Shown here: positions 36,076 to 44,344 of the stretch, piece by piece
Position numbering within the stretch: the first letter of the stretch is position 1
Layout: every line of letters begins with the position of its first letter
Source: Methylobacterium sp. CB376
GTDB taxonomy: Bacteria; Pseudomonadota; Alphaproteobacteria; Rhizobiales; Beijerinckiaceae
Assembly: GCF_029714205.1 (NCBI RefSeq)
Contig: NZ_CP121648.1
Span: 806,001-870,000 of the forward strand
Direction: 5' to 3'
Length of the DNA stretch: 64,000 nt
Position numbers and translations under genes: made by a program
Notes under the pieces: generated by a model
Databases searched by the model: none
The model's input: the letters and a program-made list of their open reading frames with translations, nothing else
What the model was told of the DNA's origin: nothing

Positions 36076-36342
36076 GATGAGACCGCGCTCCGCCGGCAGT
36101 TCGGCCGACACGATCCCGTCCTGCTCCCTCAATTGAGCGACCAAGGCCGAAGCCGCATCCGAATTCAACACTTCGGCATACCATAGACGCCGCAATTCAG
36201 GCTTTTTCGCACCAGGGCTAATCCTGCCGACACTGCGAACGCCCGGAATTTGCTTGATGCGGTCGCCGAGAGTGTCCTGCAGATGCTCCGGTGTGTGCTC
36301 GCCAAAAGTGAACATGACACTGCTCATCGTCGGCACCTTCAT
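36073..36342 (-). CDS. Small protein with propeptide/inhibitor-I9-like fold, coupled to the protease
   Basis: The 89-residue protein overlaps the end of the subtilisin gene by 4 bp (ATGA), so translation is coupled. The predicted order strand (VMFTFGE), helix (HLQDTLGDRIKQIPGV), strand (SVGRISP), strand (LWYAEVL), helix (ASALVAQLREQDG), strand (VSAELPAERGLI) is the ferredoxin-like fold of subtilisin propeptides and I9 inhibitors. A similar segment precedes the subtilisin domain in the neighbouring protein. It has no signal peptide. A trans-acting inhibitor or folding helper for the protease is inferred from this and the coupling. Confidence 0.65.
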   Translation of the reverse strand: MKVPTMSSVMFTFGEHTPEHLQDTLGDRIKQIPGVRSVGRISPGAKKPELRRLWYAEVLNSDAASALVAQLREQDGIVSAELPAERGLI

Positions 36343-39266
36343 TGCAACAATTTGAGCAGGTTGATCCGCCCCGCACCGTAGTCGGCGCTGAAATCCGCTC
36401 CATTCATCGCCTGCACCTTGTCGGCCGACGTCATCAGGGCGGCTCTCACCTGATCGGGCTTGAGTTCGCCACCGGCAGCGATGCTCTTGGCGATCAGGAG
36501 CGCCGCGCTCCCCGTCACATGGGGTGTTGCCATGGAAGTTCCATCCCAGGCGTCGTAGTTGCACTCGCGGCGGACCCTGGCTCCCGGCTGCGGCCGCCCG
36601 TCCGGGCCGTACGCGATGCCGAAGGCGGTCTGGCCGTCATACCGGGGGAGCGTCGACCAGATGGCCTTCCCGGGCGCCGCGACCGCGATGTGGTTTCCGC
36701 TGTTCGAGAAGAGCGTCACCCTGTCGTCCAGCCCCGTCGCGCCGACCGCGACGACCCCCGGTATCGCGGCCGGGTACGAGGTCGGGCTGCCATACTGGCG
36801 ATCATTGCCCATCGCCGCGCAGATCGTCACGCCGGACGCGAGCAGCTGTTCGAACAGGGTCCGCTCGGTCGGATCGGGAACGGCCGGCCCGCCGATGCTC
36901 AGGTTCACGACGTGGGGCGGGTCGTCCACGCACGCGGCCAAGGCACGACGGTACAGGATCGGATTCACGTAATAGACGAAAGCTCCTTGGCCGGGCGCGT
37001 AGGTCGGCTCATCATCGAAGATCTTCCAGACATCAAGTTGGCAGGCACACACCCCTTGAACCGAGACGCCGCTGGCGATCAGCGCAGCGATCGTTCCCGA
37101 GACATGCGTCCCGTGCCCGATCAGATCGAGCTCCGAGACGGGCCGCGTCAGATCAGCGTTCTGCCAGTAATAATTGGACACCCGCAGGCTCGGGTGCTTG
37201 GCATCGACGCCGGTGTCCAGCACCGCGACCCTCACCCGGGTTGCCTCCTGGAAGCCGGCAGCCGCACGCGCCTCCTGCCAGCGGATCTTGGCGAGGTTCC
37301 AGAGCAGCGATGCCGCGGGCGGCGCCGCGGCGATCCCGAGACCGCCGCCGGCGGCCGTGCGCCCCGCGCGCCGCGCGGCGAGGTAGCGGACCGGAACCTG
37401 CGACACCGAGAGAACGCTCGGGTCGCTCGCCAGAGCGCCGTGCAGCTGCTTCGCGTCCTGACCGTCCATCATCTCGATGAAGCGGACCGGGGCGCCGACG
37501 TCGGGTGCTCCGGCGGGACGGTGGAACCCCATCATCGCGGCGGCCGCGGCCATCGGGGACGGCGCCGTCACCGCCTCCTCGCTCGCGCGCAGCGGAACGA
37601 CCCGCTTGATGCGTCCCGCGCGGGCGAAATACGACAGCGCACCCAGGCCGGGCGTCTCCGGCGCCGGCGCCATCCCCATCCCCATCGCCATCCCCGCCGC
37701 CGCGGGAGCCTCCGCCGGTCCGGGCCGCATGGTCACGACGAGGATGTCGTCGTGGTGCTGCGGCAGAGCCTGCGTGGTGAAGATGCTGGCCGTGGTCCGG
37801 CGCATCGTCGCGCTCTCGAGGGTCCGAACGATGCTGGGCTTGGCCACGGACTCGGTCCGCGCCGCCGCGAGCCGCTCCGCCGAAGCCGCCGCGCGGATCC
37901 GAGCGTCGCGAGCCAGGACGTAGACGAAGGCCTTCGCCTGCCAGCCGGTCCCCGTCCAGGGCCGCGAATCCGGACCCACGCCGCCGTGGGATTCGAGCGT
38001 CTCGCCGTTGGCGATCAGGACGACGTGCCCGATCCTCTTGCGACCGGCGTCCTGCGGCCGCAGGAACGCGATCCGGACCACGTCGTCCGTGGCCCTGCCC
38101 TCCGCCACGGACGAGGTCTCCAAACCCCTCGCGCGCGCCCATTGGTGCTGATTGACCGAGCCGTCGGGGAAACGCAGCGACGGGGTCGTGGCGAGCCGGA
38201 CGACCTGTCGGACGAAACCGCTGCAATCGACCTGCGTGAAGTCGCGTCCCGGGACGGCATCGAGGAACGGCACCTTCTGCCCGAGGCCGTAGGTGACGCG
38301 CGGCCTCGCGGTCCGGCACGCGTCGAGGAAGGCCCGCGCCCGCGCGAGGTCGAAGGCCGTGTCGCCGACGGCCGCGACGCCCGGTTCCGCCGGCGCGGCA
38401 CTCTCCGCATCGACCGAGTATCCGAGATTGGCGAGGAGGCGGGCGGTGTCCTCGTCCGCGACCTCGGTGACGTCGGTCGGAGCGGGGGCGCCCGGGTCGT
38501 CGTCCGAGGCGTCCTGCGGATCCATCGCGCCGAGGACCGCCCCGCCATCGCGCGCCGCAGAGGAGAGCGATGCAGAGGCGAGCGATGCAATCTGTGGAGA
38601 ACCCGCCGCCTCCTCACAATATGGCAGCAATCTCATCACATCCTGAGCGTATTGACGGGCTTTCTGGCCAGATCCGTTGTAAGCGCGGACAGCTTCCTGA
38701 ATGTTCCCGGTCGCTTCATACTTGCTTGTAAGCTCAGATACGACTCTGCTCACACACTCTTCGAAGACATACCATTTCTTCTGACGAAAGAACGCTTCGT
38801 CCGTGCGGACATGCTGCAGATCGTACTGAAATATACCGTAACCTTTGTAAATCATCGAGGCCGGGCTGAGGCCGCGCGCGGCCCTCGCCTTGTTCGTTTC
38901 GGCGATCAGGAGCTGCGTGAATGCATCCCCATACGTGAGTCTGAACTGAGCGGTATTGATCGGGAACGCGGTTCGGGGCGCGCCGGCCACGTCGCCGCTG
39001 GCGTCGTACACGCACAGACCGAGGATCTCCGCGCCCCCCCTGTGCGGCGTCAGCGGGAGCCAGTACATGCCGGCCTCGCGGCAGGCGATGGCGCACAGCA
39101 GCGGCACCGTGAACGGCGTCGATCGCGTCGCGTCCGCGAGTTCGGATCGGAAATTGGCGATCAACCAGCGCGTGACGCCCTGGGCGACGTCGCGCTCGCT
39201 ATGCGCCGCCGTGGTCGCGAATCCCGCATCGGCGGCCCCGAGATCCGCCTCGCCCGCATCCGTCAT
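36339..39266 (-). CDS. Three-domain hydrolase: lysozyme-like, NlpC/P60-like and subtilisin-like (S8)
   Basis: The 975-residue protein starts at 39266 after GGGAGGGAAG. Residues about 25-220 resemble a lysozyme/SLT fold, with a candidate catalytic Glu64 in AIACREAGMY, YGIFQYDL and AVRAYNGSGQKARQY. Residues about 305-455 look like NlpC/P60: Cys348 in FTQVDCSGFVRQ, His414 in RIGHVVLIANG and His428 in ESHGG. Residues about 505-632 form a propeptide-like segment. Residues about 655-975 are a complete subtilisin: Asp684 in VAVLDTGVDAKHP, His718 in IGHGTHVSGT, Asn821 in AAMGND and Ser911 in GTSMATPHVTG. No signal peptide or membrane helix is seen. GC is lower than in the flanks, suggesting transfer. 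Target could be bacterial cell walls or proteins; the first two domain calls are from motifs only. Confidence 0.8.
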   Translation of the reverse strand: MTDAGEADLGAADAGFATTAAHSERDVAQGVTRWLIANFRSELADATRSTPFTVPLLCAIACREAGMYWLPLTPHRGGAEILGLCVYDASGDVAGAPRTAFPINTAQFRLTYGDAFTQLLIAETNKARAARGLSPASMIYKGYGIFQYDLQHVRTDEAFFRQKKWYVFEECVSRVVSELTSKYEATGNIQEAVRAYNGSGQKARQYAQDVMRLLPYCEEAAGSPQIASLASASLSSAARDGGAVLGAMDPQDASDDDPGAPAPTDVTEVADEDTARLLANLGYSVDAESAAPAEPGVAAVGDTAFDLARARAFLDACRTARPRVTYGLGQKVPFLDAVPGRDFTQVDCSGFVRQVVRLATTPSLRFPDGSVNQHQWARARGLETSSVAEGRATDDVVRIAFLRPQDAGRKRIGHVVLIANGETLESHGGVGPDSRPWTGTGWQAKAFVYVLARDARIRAAASAERLAAARTESVAKPSIVRTLESATMRRTTASIFTTQALPQHHDDILVVTMRPGPAEAPAAAGMAMGMGMAPAPETPGLGALSYFARAGRIKRVVPLRASEEAVTAPSPMAAAAAMMGFHRPAGAPDVGAPVRFIEMMDGQDAKQLHGALASDPSVLSVSQVPVRYLAARRAGRTAAGGGLGIAAAPPAASLLWNLAKIRWQEARAAAGFQEATRVRVAVLDTGVDAKHPSLRVSNYYWQNADLTRPVSELDLIGHGTHVSGTIAALIASGVSVQGVCACQLDVWKIFDDEPTYAPGQGAFVYYVNPILYRRALAACVDDPPHVVNLSIGGPAVPDPTERTLFEQLLASGVTICAAMGNDRQYGSPTSYPAAIPGVVAVGATGLDDRVTLFSNSGNHIAVAAPGKAIWSTLPRYDGQTAFGIAYGPDGRPQPGARVRRECNYDAWDGTSMATPHVTGSAALLIAKSIAAGGELKPDQVRAALMTSADKVQAMNGADFSADYGAGRINLLKLLQ

Positions 39267-40126
39267 CGCGCTTCCCTCCCGGTTGAATGAACCGAAAGCC
39301 TCCGAGGCCCTTGGCAGGCATCGTCGTGACGCGGCCGGCCGGGCTGGTTTCACGCCTAAGTTGCTTCACCGACTCGATTGTCGCGGCCCAGCGCCGGCGC
39401 CGGCCACCGCGAAGCGAAGATGCCAAGAACGCCCGAACATGATCTGCGAGACCTTGGCGGCCGGCCGCCTTGCGGACCCCGACCGACCTGCAACCATCGC
39501 AGACAAACACGAACTTCCGCACGAACGCTGAGATCGGGACTTCACCTGACAGTATTCAACCGACATCCTTCGGCATTGGCGCTCAAGATACGCCCAACGG
39601 CCGCCGCGGACCACGGATGCGCAAGGTTGGGGAGCGCGCGGATCCGAGGAAAGCCGTCGACACGAGGCATCTCGACCACCCCAGCCCATGACGGAAATTG
39701 CCTCCTGAGGCGGGCCATCACACTGACGGCCGGCTCAAGCACCGAACCTCAGATGAGAACGGCACAATCATCATCGGTCGTGCCTGGCATACCAAACGAC
39801 ATGCCTCATCGACATATATGGGAAAGCTGACGCTCGGCGGATTCGCGGCCTTTGTCGATCATGACGACTCCGCCCTGCCGACGATATTTAAACGCATTTG
39901 AATCTGCGTTGCAACGGCTGGAGACGGATTTTTCGATTCAGCGCTGCATGAGAGCTCATGCGGCGAATGCTCGGACCGGCACGGACGATTCGCCCGTTCG
40001 TCTGCACCACCAGCCGTGCGTACCGAGAATATATTCGCTATTTGGCGCTCGATCGGCCCGGATCTCGTTCGAGTTCCGCAAGAAGCAAGATGATTGAGCT
40101 CGTGTTTCGAAGCTTCATCTTGCCCT
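39267..40126. other. Gene-free, less GC-rich region upstream of the protease
   Basis: About 860 bp have lower GC than average, especially 39,780-40,120. I see no frame with a good ribosome site and natural composition. The part next to 39266 should contain the protease promoter; the rest may be remnant DNA of an island. Confidence 0.5.
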
Positions 40127-40585
40127 TATTCCTCCCGGGCGCGGTCTCCCTGCTCGCCCGTTGGCGGGGCCGCGCGAGCGTCGACGCTCCGCCCGACCGT
40201 CCGGCGGCCCGGCGGGCCCGCGGCACCTGGGGCATCGAGCGGGTCGGGACCGCCCCGCGCGGCGTCGCGGATCAGGCCGGCGAGGCACACGGCGTGGTTG
40301 ATGACCGCCAGTGGGTGAAGCCCCGCGGGACATTGCCCCGCCGCTCGCCGCCCGCCGCGTCGATCCCCTCGGCGAAGAGCCCGAGGAAGAACGCCGCGGC
40401 GAGGGAGACGGCCGCGTTGACGAGCGTGACCACCGGGGCCGCGAGGACGAACTGGCCGAGCCCCTTGTTGAGGGCGGCGGCGGCGCGGCTCTGGACCGTG
40501 TTGCGCGCCCCCGCCAGCGCGGCCGCCCGGGCGATCAGGACGGGTATGCCGGCCGCCTCGGCCGCCCCGACGGCGCTCCCCGCAT
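40127..40585 (-). pseudogene. Small membrane protein with two single-base frame breaks
   Basis: ATG at 40585 overlaps the stop codon of the catalase-like gene (TGATG). After about 2 codons the frame must shift by one base to read GSAVGAAEAAGIPVLIARAA, a membrane segment LGQFVLAAPVVTLVNAAVSL and AAAFFLGLFAEGIDAAG. A second one-base shift near 40332 then gives HPLAVINHAVCLAGLIRDAA and an ending GDRAREE at 40127. Both breaks lie at GGGG runs, and one additional G at each restores about 153 residues. This is either assembly error or recent decay. No family is recognised. Confidence 0.6.
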
Positions 40586-41952
40586 CAGATCTCGGCGACG
40601 GTGCGGGGCTCGGCGGTCGAGCGGCCGTTCTCCTGCCGCCGCAGCGTCCCCATCGCCTCGTAGGCCCGCAGCCGCGCGCGGTTGATCGAGCCGAGCGGCC
40701 GGTGCGCCGCCAGCGTGTGGCTGGGGCAGAAGGCCAGGTCCTCCTCCTTGCCGATCCGGCCCTGGCTGTCCTGGGCCGGCAGGACCAGCCGGGCGACGGG
40801 GCGGTAGGGGCTCTCGGCCTCCGGCCATTCCCGGCTGGCATCCTCGATCGGCATCCGCGCGGGATCGGTGCAGAGCTGGACCGCGACCTCGTACGCGACC
40901 GGGTGGGTGGTGAGGTAGTCGGTCACCGCGTGGCGCAGCGCGTTCTCGTCGCCGCTCAGGTCGATGGTCCTGCCGATCAGGGCGCGCAGCCCCTCCGTCG
41001 CCGGCCGCACCGCCAGCTTGGCGACGTAGGCGCCGTAGCGCAGCGGCGTCTGGCTGTAATAGGCCTCGGCGAGCGGGTGGTAGGGCGGATGGCCGAAGAA
41101 ATCGAGGGTGGCGCTGCCGAGGCCGACCGCGTTCAGCACCGCGTTCGCCGCGCGCGCGCCCGCCGAGACGGCCTGCTTGACCGCCACGGGCGCGGGCGTC
41201 GCCCGGCGCAGCGCGCCGATCGTGGCGAGGAAGGCCTTGGCGTCGGCGGCCGGGAAGGTCGTGCCGGTGTCCAGGATGAAGTCCTGCGTCGTCTCCCCCT
41301 CGTGACCGGGCAGGCGCTCGCCCTCGACGCCGAAGATCTTGAGGGAGAGGCCGCGCGGCGCGGAGACCTTGCGGTCGTCGAGGTACTCGCCCGGGACGTG
41401 CGAGAAGCGCGCGATCACCGGGTAGGTGCGCGGCTCGGCGAAGAGGCCCTGGCGCAGTTCGGGGGGCAGCCCGTCGAGGACGTGCAGCGTGCCCTCGGCG
41501 AGGCCGTGGCTCTTGGCGTGGGAGGTGCGCACCGCCCTGCCGTAGCGCTCGCGGGTGATGCGCCCCTCCTCCCGCATCGTGGCGATGATCCGGGCGATGA
41601 CCTCGTCCTCGTCGGCCGCGCGGCGCTCGAGCCCGTCCGCGTAGCGCGCGTAGGTCCGGGGGGCGCCGGGAACGACGCGCAGGCGGCGGCGCTCCGCCTC
41701 CTGCCGCAGGGCGTCGTAGAGGAGGAAGCCCAGGCCGGCCCCGACCAGGAGCGTCGGGAGGAGGTTCTCCCGCGCCCCGTCGAGCAGGCGCCGGGCGCCC
41801 GCGTTCAGCGCCGGGCCCGGCGCGTTCGGGCCGACCAGATCCTCGGCGAGGCGGGAGACGTTGAGGCGGGCCTGCAGGCTGTCGAGGGTGCGGTCGAGCC
41901 GGGCCCGGCTCGCCTCGACCTCGTGCTCCAGGTCCTCGGTGGCATCGCTCAT
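40585..41952 (-). CDS. Catalase-like heme protein fused to an N-terminal DUF3618 segment
   Basis: The 455-residue protein begins with a DUF3618 helix (TEDLEHEVEASRARLDRTLD followed by SLQARL) and a short membrane helix (LLPTLLVGAGLGFLLYDAL). A catalase-superfamily domain of about 330 residues follows: AKSHGLAEGTLHVLDGLP, YPVIARFSHVPGEYLDDRK and PRGLSLKIFG, where the distal His-equivalent and Arg/Phe pocket residues lie, and TQDFILDTG. Such short catalase-like proteins (SrpA group) lack the flavodoxin-like end and may have peroxidase or no activity. The membrane anchor would tether it to the inner membrane. It overlaps the upstream gene by ATGA and the downstream frameshifted gene by TGATG. 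Confidence 0.85.
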   Translation of the reverse strand: MSDATEDLEHEVEASRARLDRTLDSLQARLNVSRLAEDLVGPNAPGPALNAGARRLLDGARENLLPTLLVGAGLGFLLYDALRQEAERRRLRVVPGAPRTYARYADGLERRAADEDEVIARIIATMREEGRITRERYGRAVRTSHAKSHGLAEGTLHVLDGLPPELRQGLFAEPRTYPVIARFSHVPGEYLDDRKVSAPRGLSLKIFGVEGERLPGHEGETTQDFILDTGTTFPAADAKAFLATIGALRRATPAPVAVKQAVSAGARAANAVLNAVGLGSATLDFFGHPPYHPLAEAYYSQTPLRYGAYVAKLAVRPATEGLRALIGRTIDLSGDENALRHAVTDYLTTHPVAYEVAVQLCTDPARMPIEDASREWPEAESPYRPVARLVLPAQDSQGRIGKEEDLAFCPSHTLAAHRPLGSINRARLRAYEAMGTLRRQENGRSTAEPRTVAEI

Positions 41953-42410
41953 CGGGCGGGCTCCGTCGCGCGGGGATCGGGGATCGGCAGCGGCTCGGCC
42001 GGGACGAGGGCGCGCGAGCGCGGGATCGGCCGGGGGCCGGCCGCCCGCACGAGGCGGAACAGGGCGAAGCCCGCCAGGGCCGCCGCCGCGAGGGCGATCC
42101 CGGGACGGCGGCGGATGGCGGCGTCGACCTCGTCGTAGATCTCGCCGGGCGTGCGCGCGGCGATGCCGTCCGCGAGCGCCTCCACCCCCTCGGCCGCGCT
42201 GTCGAAGAAGGCCTTCAGGTGCGGGGCCTCGCCGAGGCCCGCGCCGCTGCCGCGGATCACCGCGGCCACGTCCGAGACGGCCCGGACCGCGTCGGCCTTG
42301 CGCTTCCCGACGTAGCCGTGCGCCTCTTCGAGGAGGCGCCCGGCGATGGTCTCGTCGCGGCCGCCCTCGCCGGCGGGGCCTCGCCCGAGGCCTTCGGTGT
42401 CGTCGAGCAT
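41949..42410 (-). CDS. Nutrient-deprivation-induced-type membrane-anchored stress protein
   Basis: The 153-residue protein starts at 42410. It has amphipathic helices (LLEEAHGYVGKRKADAVRAV, HLKAFFDSAAEGVEALADGI), a DUF883-like segment (TPGEIYDEVDAAIRRRPG), one membrane helix (IALAAAALAGFALFRLV) and a Pro/Arg tail. Related Rhizobiales proteins are named nutrient deprivation-induced. It shares a 4-bp overlap with the DUF3618-catalase gene, so both are in one operon, probably stress-controlled. No clear promoter was identified. Confidence 0.7.
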   Translation of the reverse strand: MLDDTEGLGRGPAGEGGRDETIAGRLLEEAHGYVGKRKADAVRAVSDVAAVIRGSGAGLGEAPHLKAFFDSAAEGVEALADGIAARTPGEIYDEVDAAIRRRPGIALAAAALAGFALFRLVRAAGPRPIPRSRALVPAEPLPIPDPRATEPAR

Positions 42411-42574
42411 GCGGGCCCTCCTCATCGATCGCGTCGGGAGAACCTCAGGCCGCCGGGCCGGTTCCGTGAGGCCGCGGCGACCCGCCCCCGGGGACGCGGC
42501 CGCTGGGCGCGGCCGCGTGCGACGGGAGCGACCGACGGGTCAGGCCGCGCAATGTCCGGCCGCCGAGGCGCATC

Positions 42575-42870
42575 CGCGGACCGGAGCGGGACGGGGCCTC
42601 GCCCGCATCCTCGGGATCGGGGCGATCACCGGGGCGGCGGATGACGATCCCTCGGCCACCGGCACCGACGCCGGCGCGAGGACCACGTTCGGCCTCGCGG
42701 TGGGTCGCCCCGGTCGTGCACCTCTCGGCCAAGCTCGGGCAGGTCCGCGGCAAGGGCCTGTTCGGATCGTGCGGTCAGCGGCCGGGTCACCAAAGGGCTC
42801 GGCTGGATCACCGCCGGAGTGACGGCCCCGGCCACCGCCTGCCCGGCGGCGCGGTTCCTGCGAGGGGCCG
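42575..42870 (+). pseudogene. Remnant of an Nramp-family divalent metal transporter
   Basis: Plus-strand pieces in different frames resemble the Nramp N terminus (ILGIGAITGAADDDPSATGT then AGARTTFGLAV), an early loop (LSAKLGQVRGKGLF) and the C-terminal helix (GRVTKGLGWITAGV). The DDDPS motif is the metal-binding Asp-Pro-x region of Nramp proteins. Most of the middle, about 300 residues, is deleted and the pieces are frameshifted, so the gene is dead. Similarity is by eye. Confidence 0.5.
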
Positions 42871-42935
42871 GGACCGCCCGCGACGGAGATGCGCTCCTCC
42901 GCGGGCGGTCCCTGCGCACGATCCGGGCCTGCGCC

Positions 42936-43514
42936 TCAGGCGGCCTTGCCACCGCGGCCTTGGCCACCGCGGCCTTGGCCGCCGCCGTCCTGGCCGCCGC
43001 GGTCCTGACCGCCCGGTTCGTCCCCGGCGCCCTCCTGGTTGATGCGCCCGGCGATCTCGGTGAGGAGCTGGTCGGTCCTCTTCTCCTCCTGCAGGGTCTC
43101 GTCGAGCAGCTTGGCGGCATCCCGGTAGCCGAGCTGGGCCGCCCAGGTCTTGAGCGTGCCGTAGCGGGCGATCTCGTAATGCTCGACCGCCTGCGCGCAG
43201 CCGACCAGGACCGCGTCCGCCGCCGGGCCGCCGCCGAAATCCTCCAGATCCTCCTCCATCTCGGAGGTCAGCCCCTGCATCGCCTCGCAGGTCTTGCCGC
43301 GGGCCGGCTTGCCGAGGATCTCGAAGACCTGCTGCAGCCGCTCGACCTGCTCGGCGCTCTCCTCGGCGTGCCGCTCGAAGGCCTGCCGCAGCTCGTCGTT
43401 CTCCGCCGCCCTGGCGGATTTCTTCAGCGCCCGGACGGATTGCCGCTCGGCGTAATAGACGTCCTTCAGCGTCTCGTAGAACGCATCCTGCAGGGTCTTG
43501 GTCTTGGCCGCCAT
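42936..43514 (-). CDS. DUF892 / YciF-like ferritin-fold protein
   Basis: The 192-residue protein begins TKTLQDAFYETLKDVYYAER, the DUF892 hallmark, with metal-ligand candidates in YAERQSVRAL, FERHAEESAEQVERL, QAVEHYEIARYGTL and LLDETLQEEKRTD. These are four-helix-bundle stress proteins (YciF/YciE type). The last 30 residues are a Gly/Gln/Arg repeat (GGQGRGGQGRGG) from a 9-12-bp DNA repeat. The alpha/beta hydrolase frame ends 49 bases inside its 5' end on the same strand. Confidence 0.88.
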   Translation of the reverse strand: MAAKTKTLQDAFYETLKDVYYAERQSVRALKKSARAAENDELRQAFERHAEESAEQVERLQQVFEILGKPARGKTCEAMQGLTSEMEEDLEDFGGGPAADAVLVGCAQAVEHYEIARYGTLKTWAAQLGYRDAAKLLDETLQEEKRTDQLLTEIAGRINQEGAGDEPGGQDRGGQDGGGQGRGGQGRGGKAA

Positions 43515-44344
43515 GAACGAACTCTCGGATCGAGGGGGGGCCGCGCGCCCGGGCCCGGGCGGCGCGGTCTCGGCAGAACGCGCCGGCCCGCCCAGAGGTC
43601 CGGCGCGCCGGGCAGCGGGTGCGGCGCGCAGCGCCGGTCGAGCGCGTCCAGGGCGTCGAGCAGGGCGGCGGGGGCGGTGTGGTGCACCACGTGGCCGCAA
43701 TCCGGGACCAGCGTGAGGGTGGCGTCCGGGAGGCGGCGGTGGCACGCGACCGACTGCGTCCGCGGGTCGACCATTCGGTCCCCGCCGCAGACCAGGGCGA
43801 CCGGAACGGCAAGGCCGGCCGCCAGCCGGACGTCGAGCCGCGGGGTCGGGTGGAAGGTGCCGCCCTCCAGCAGGAGGCCGCGCACCTCCCGCGGCCTCTG
43901 CAGGGCCCAGGCGACGGCCACGCGGGCCCCCCGGGAATGGCCGAGCAGGAGGGGCCGGCGCACGCCGAGCGCGTCGAGGGCCTGGGCGAGGAGGCGGGCC
44001 TGCTCGCCGGGCGGGAAGGACCGGCCGCGCGGGCGGGTGCTGCGGCCGTGGCCGGGCCGGTCGAAGATCAGGACCCGGTGCCGGCGGCCGGCGCGGGCCG
44101 CGAAATCCCCGAGCAGGACATCCTGCGCCAGGCTGCCGTTGCCGTGCAGCACGACGGGGGGCGGTCCCTCGCCGCGCGCGACCCAGTGCAGGCGCACGCC
44201 GTCGACCTCGATGAAGGGCCCGAGGGGCGGGTTCCGCGCCGCGCCCGCGCCCCGGCGCCTCCGCGCGGCCATCAGGGCAAGGGCGAGGAGCGCGCAGGCC
44301 GCGGCAACCCCGCGCCCCGGGGCCGCGCCGCCCGCGTCAGGCAC
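43466..44344 (-). CDS. Alpha/beta hydrolase, apparently lacking its cap domain
   Basis: The 292-residue protein has an N-terminal hydrophobic segment (VAAACALLALALMAA) and an alpha/beta hydrolase core: VVLHGNGSLAQD (oxyanion), nucleophile Ser in LLGHSRGARVA and the catalytic Asp/His in VCGGDRMVDPR and PDCGHVVHH. Between TPRLDVRLAAGLA and VPVALVCGG the roughly 70-80-residue cap of related proteins is missing without a frame change, so this is a lidless form or an internal deletion. The C-terminal 45 residues are Arg/Pro-rich and run into the YciF-like gene. Its first 8 bases overlap nnrD. Confidence 0.75.
   Translation of the reverse strand: MPDAGGAAPGRGVAAACALLALALMAARRRRGAGAARNPPLGPFIEVDGVRLHWVARGEGPPPVVLHGNGSLAQDVLLGDFAARAGRRHRVLIFDRPGHGRSTRPRGRSFPPGEQARLLAQALDALGVRRPLLLGHSRGARVAVAWALQRPREVRGLLLEGGTFHPTPRLDVRLAAGLAVPVALVCGGDRMVDPRTQSVACHRRLPDATLTLVPDCGHVVHHTAPAALLDALDALDRRCAPHPLPGAPDLWAGRRVLPRPRRPGPGARPPLDPRVRSWRPRPRPCRMRSTRR

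Noticed and set aside
35587..36186. Plus-strand frame of 199 codons in the gap before the protease operon
   Set aside because: It has a plausible AGGAGG nearby but the start is upstream of it, the composition is repeat-like, and the frame runs through a repeat and into an opposite-strand gene.
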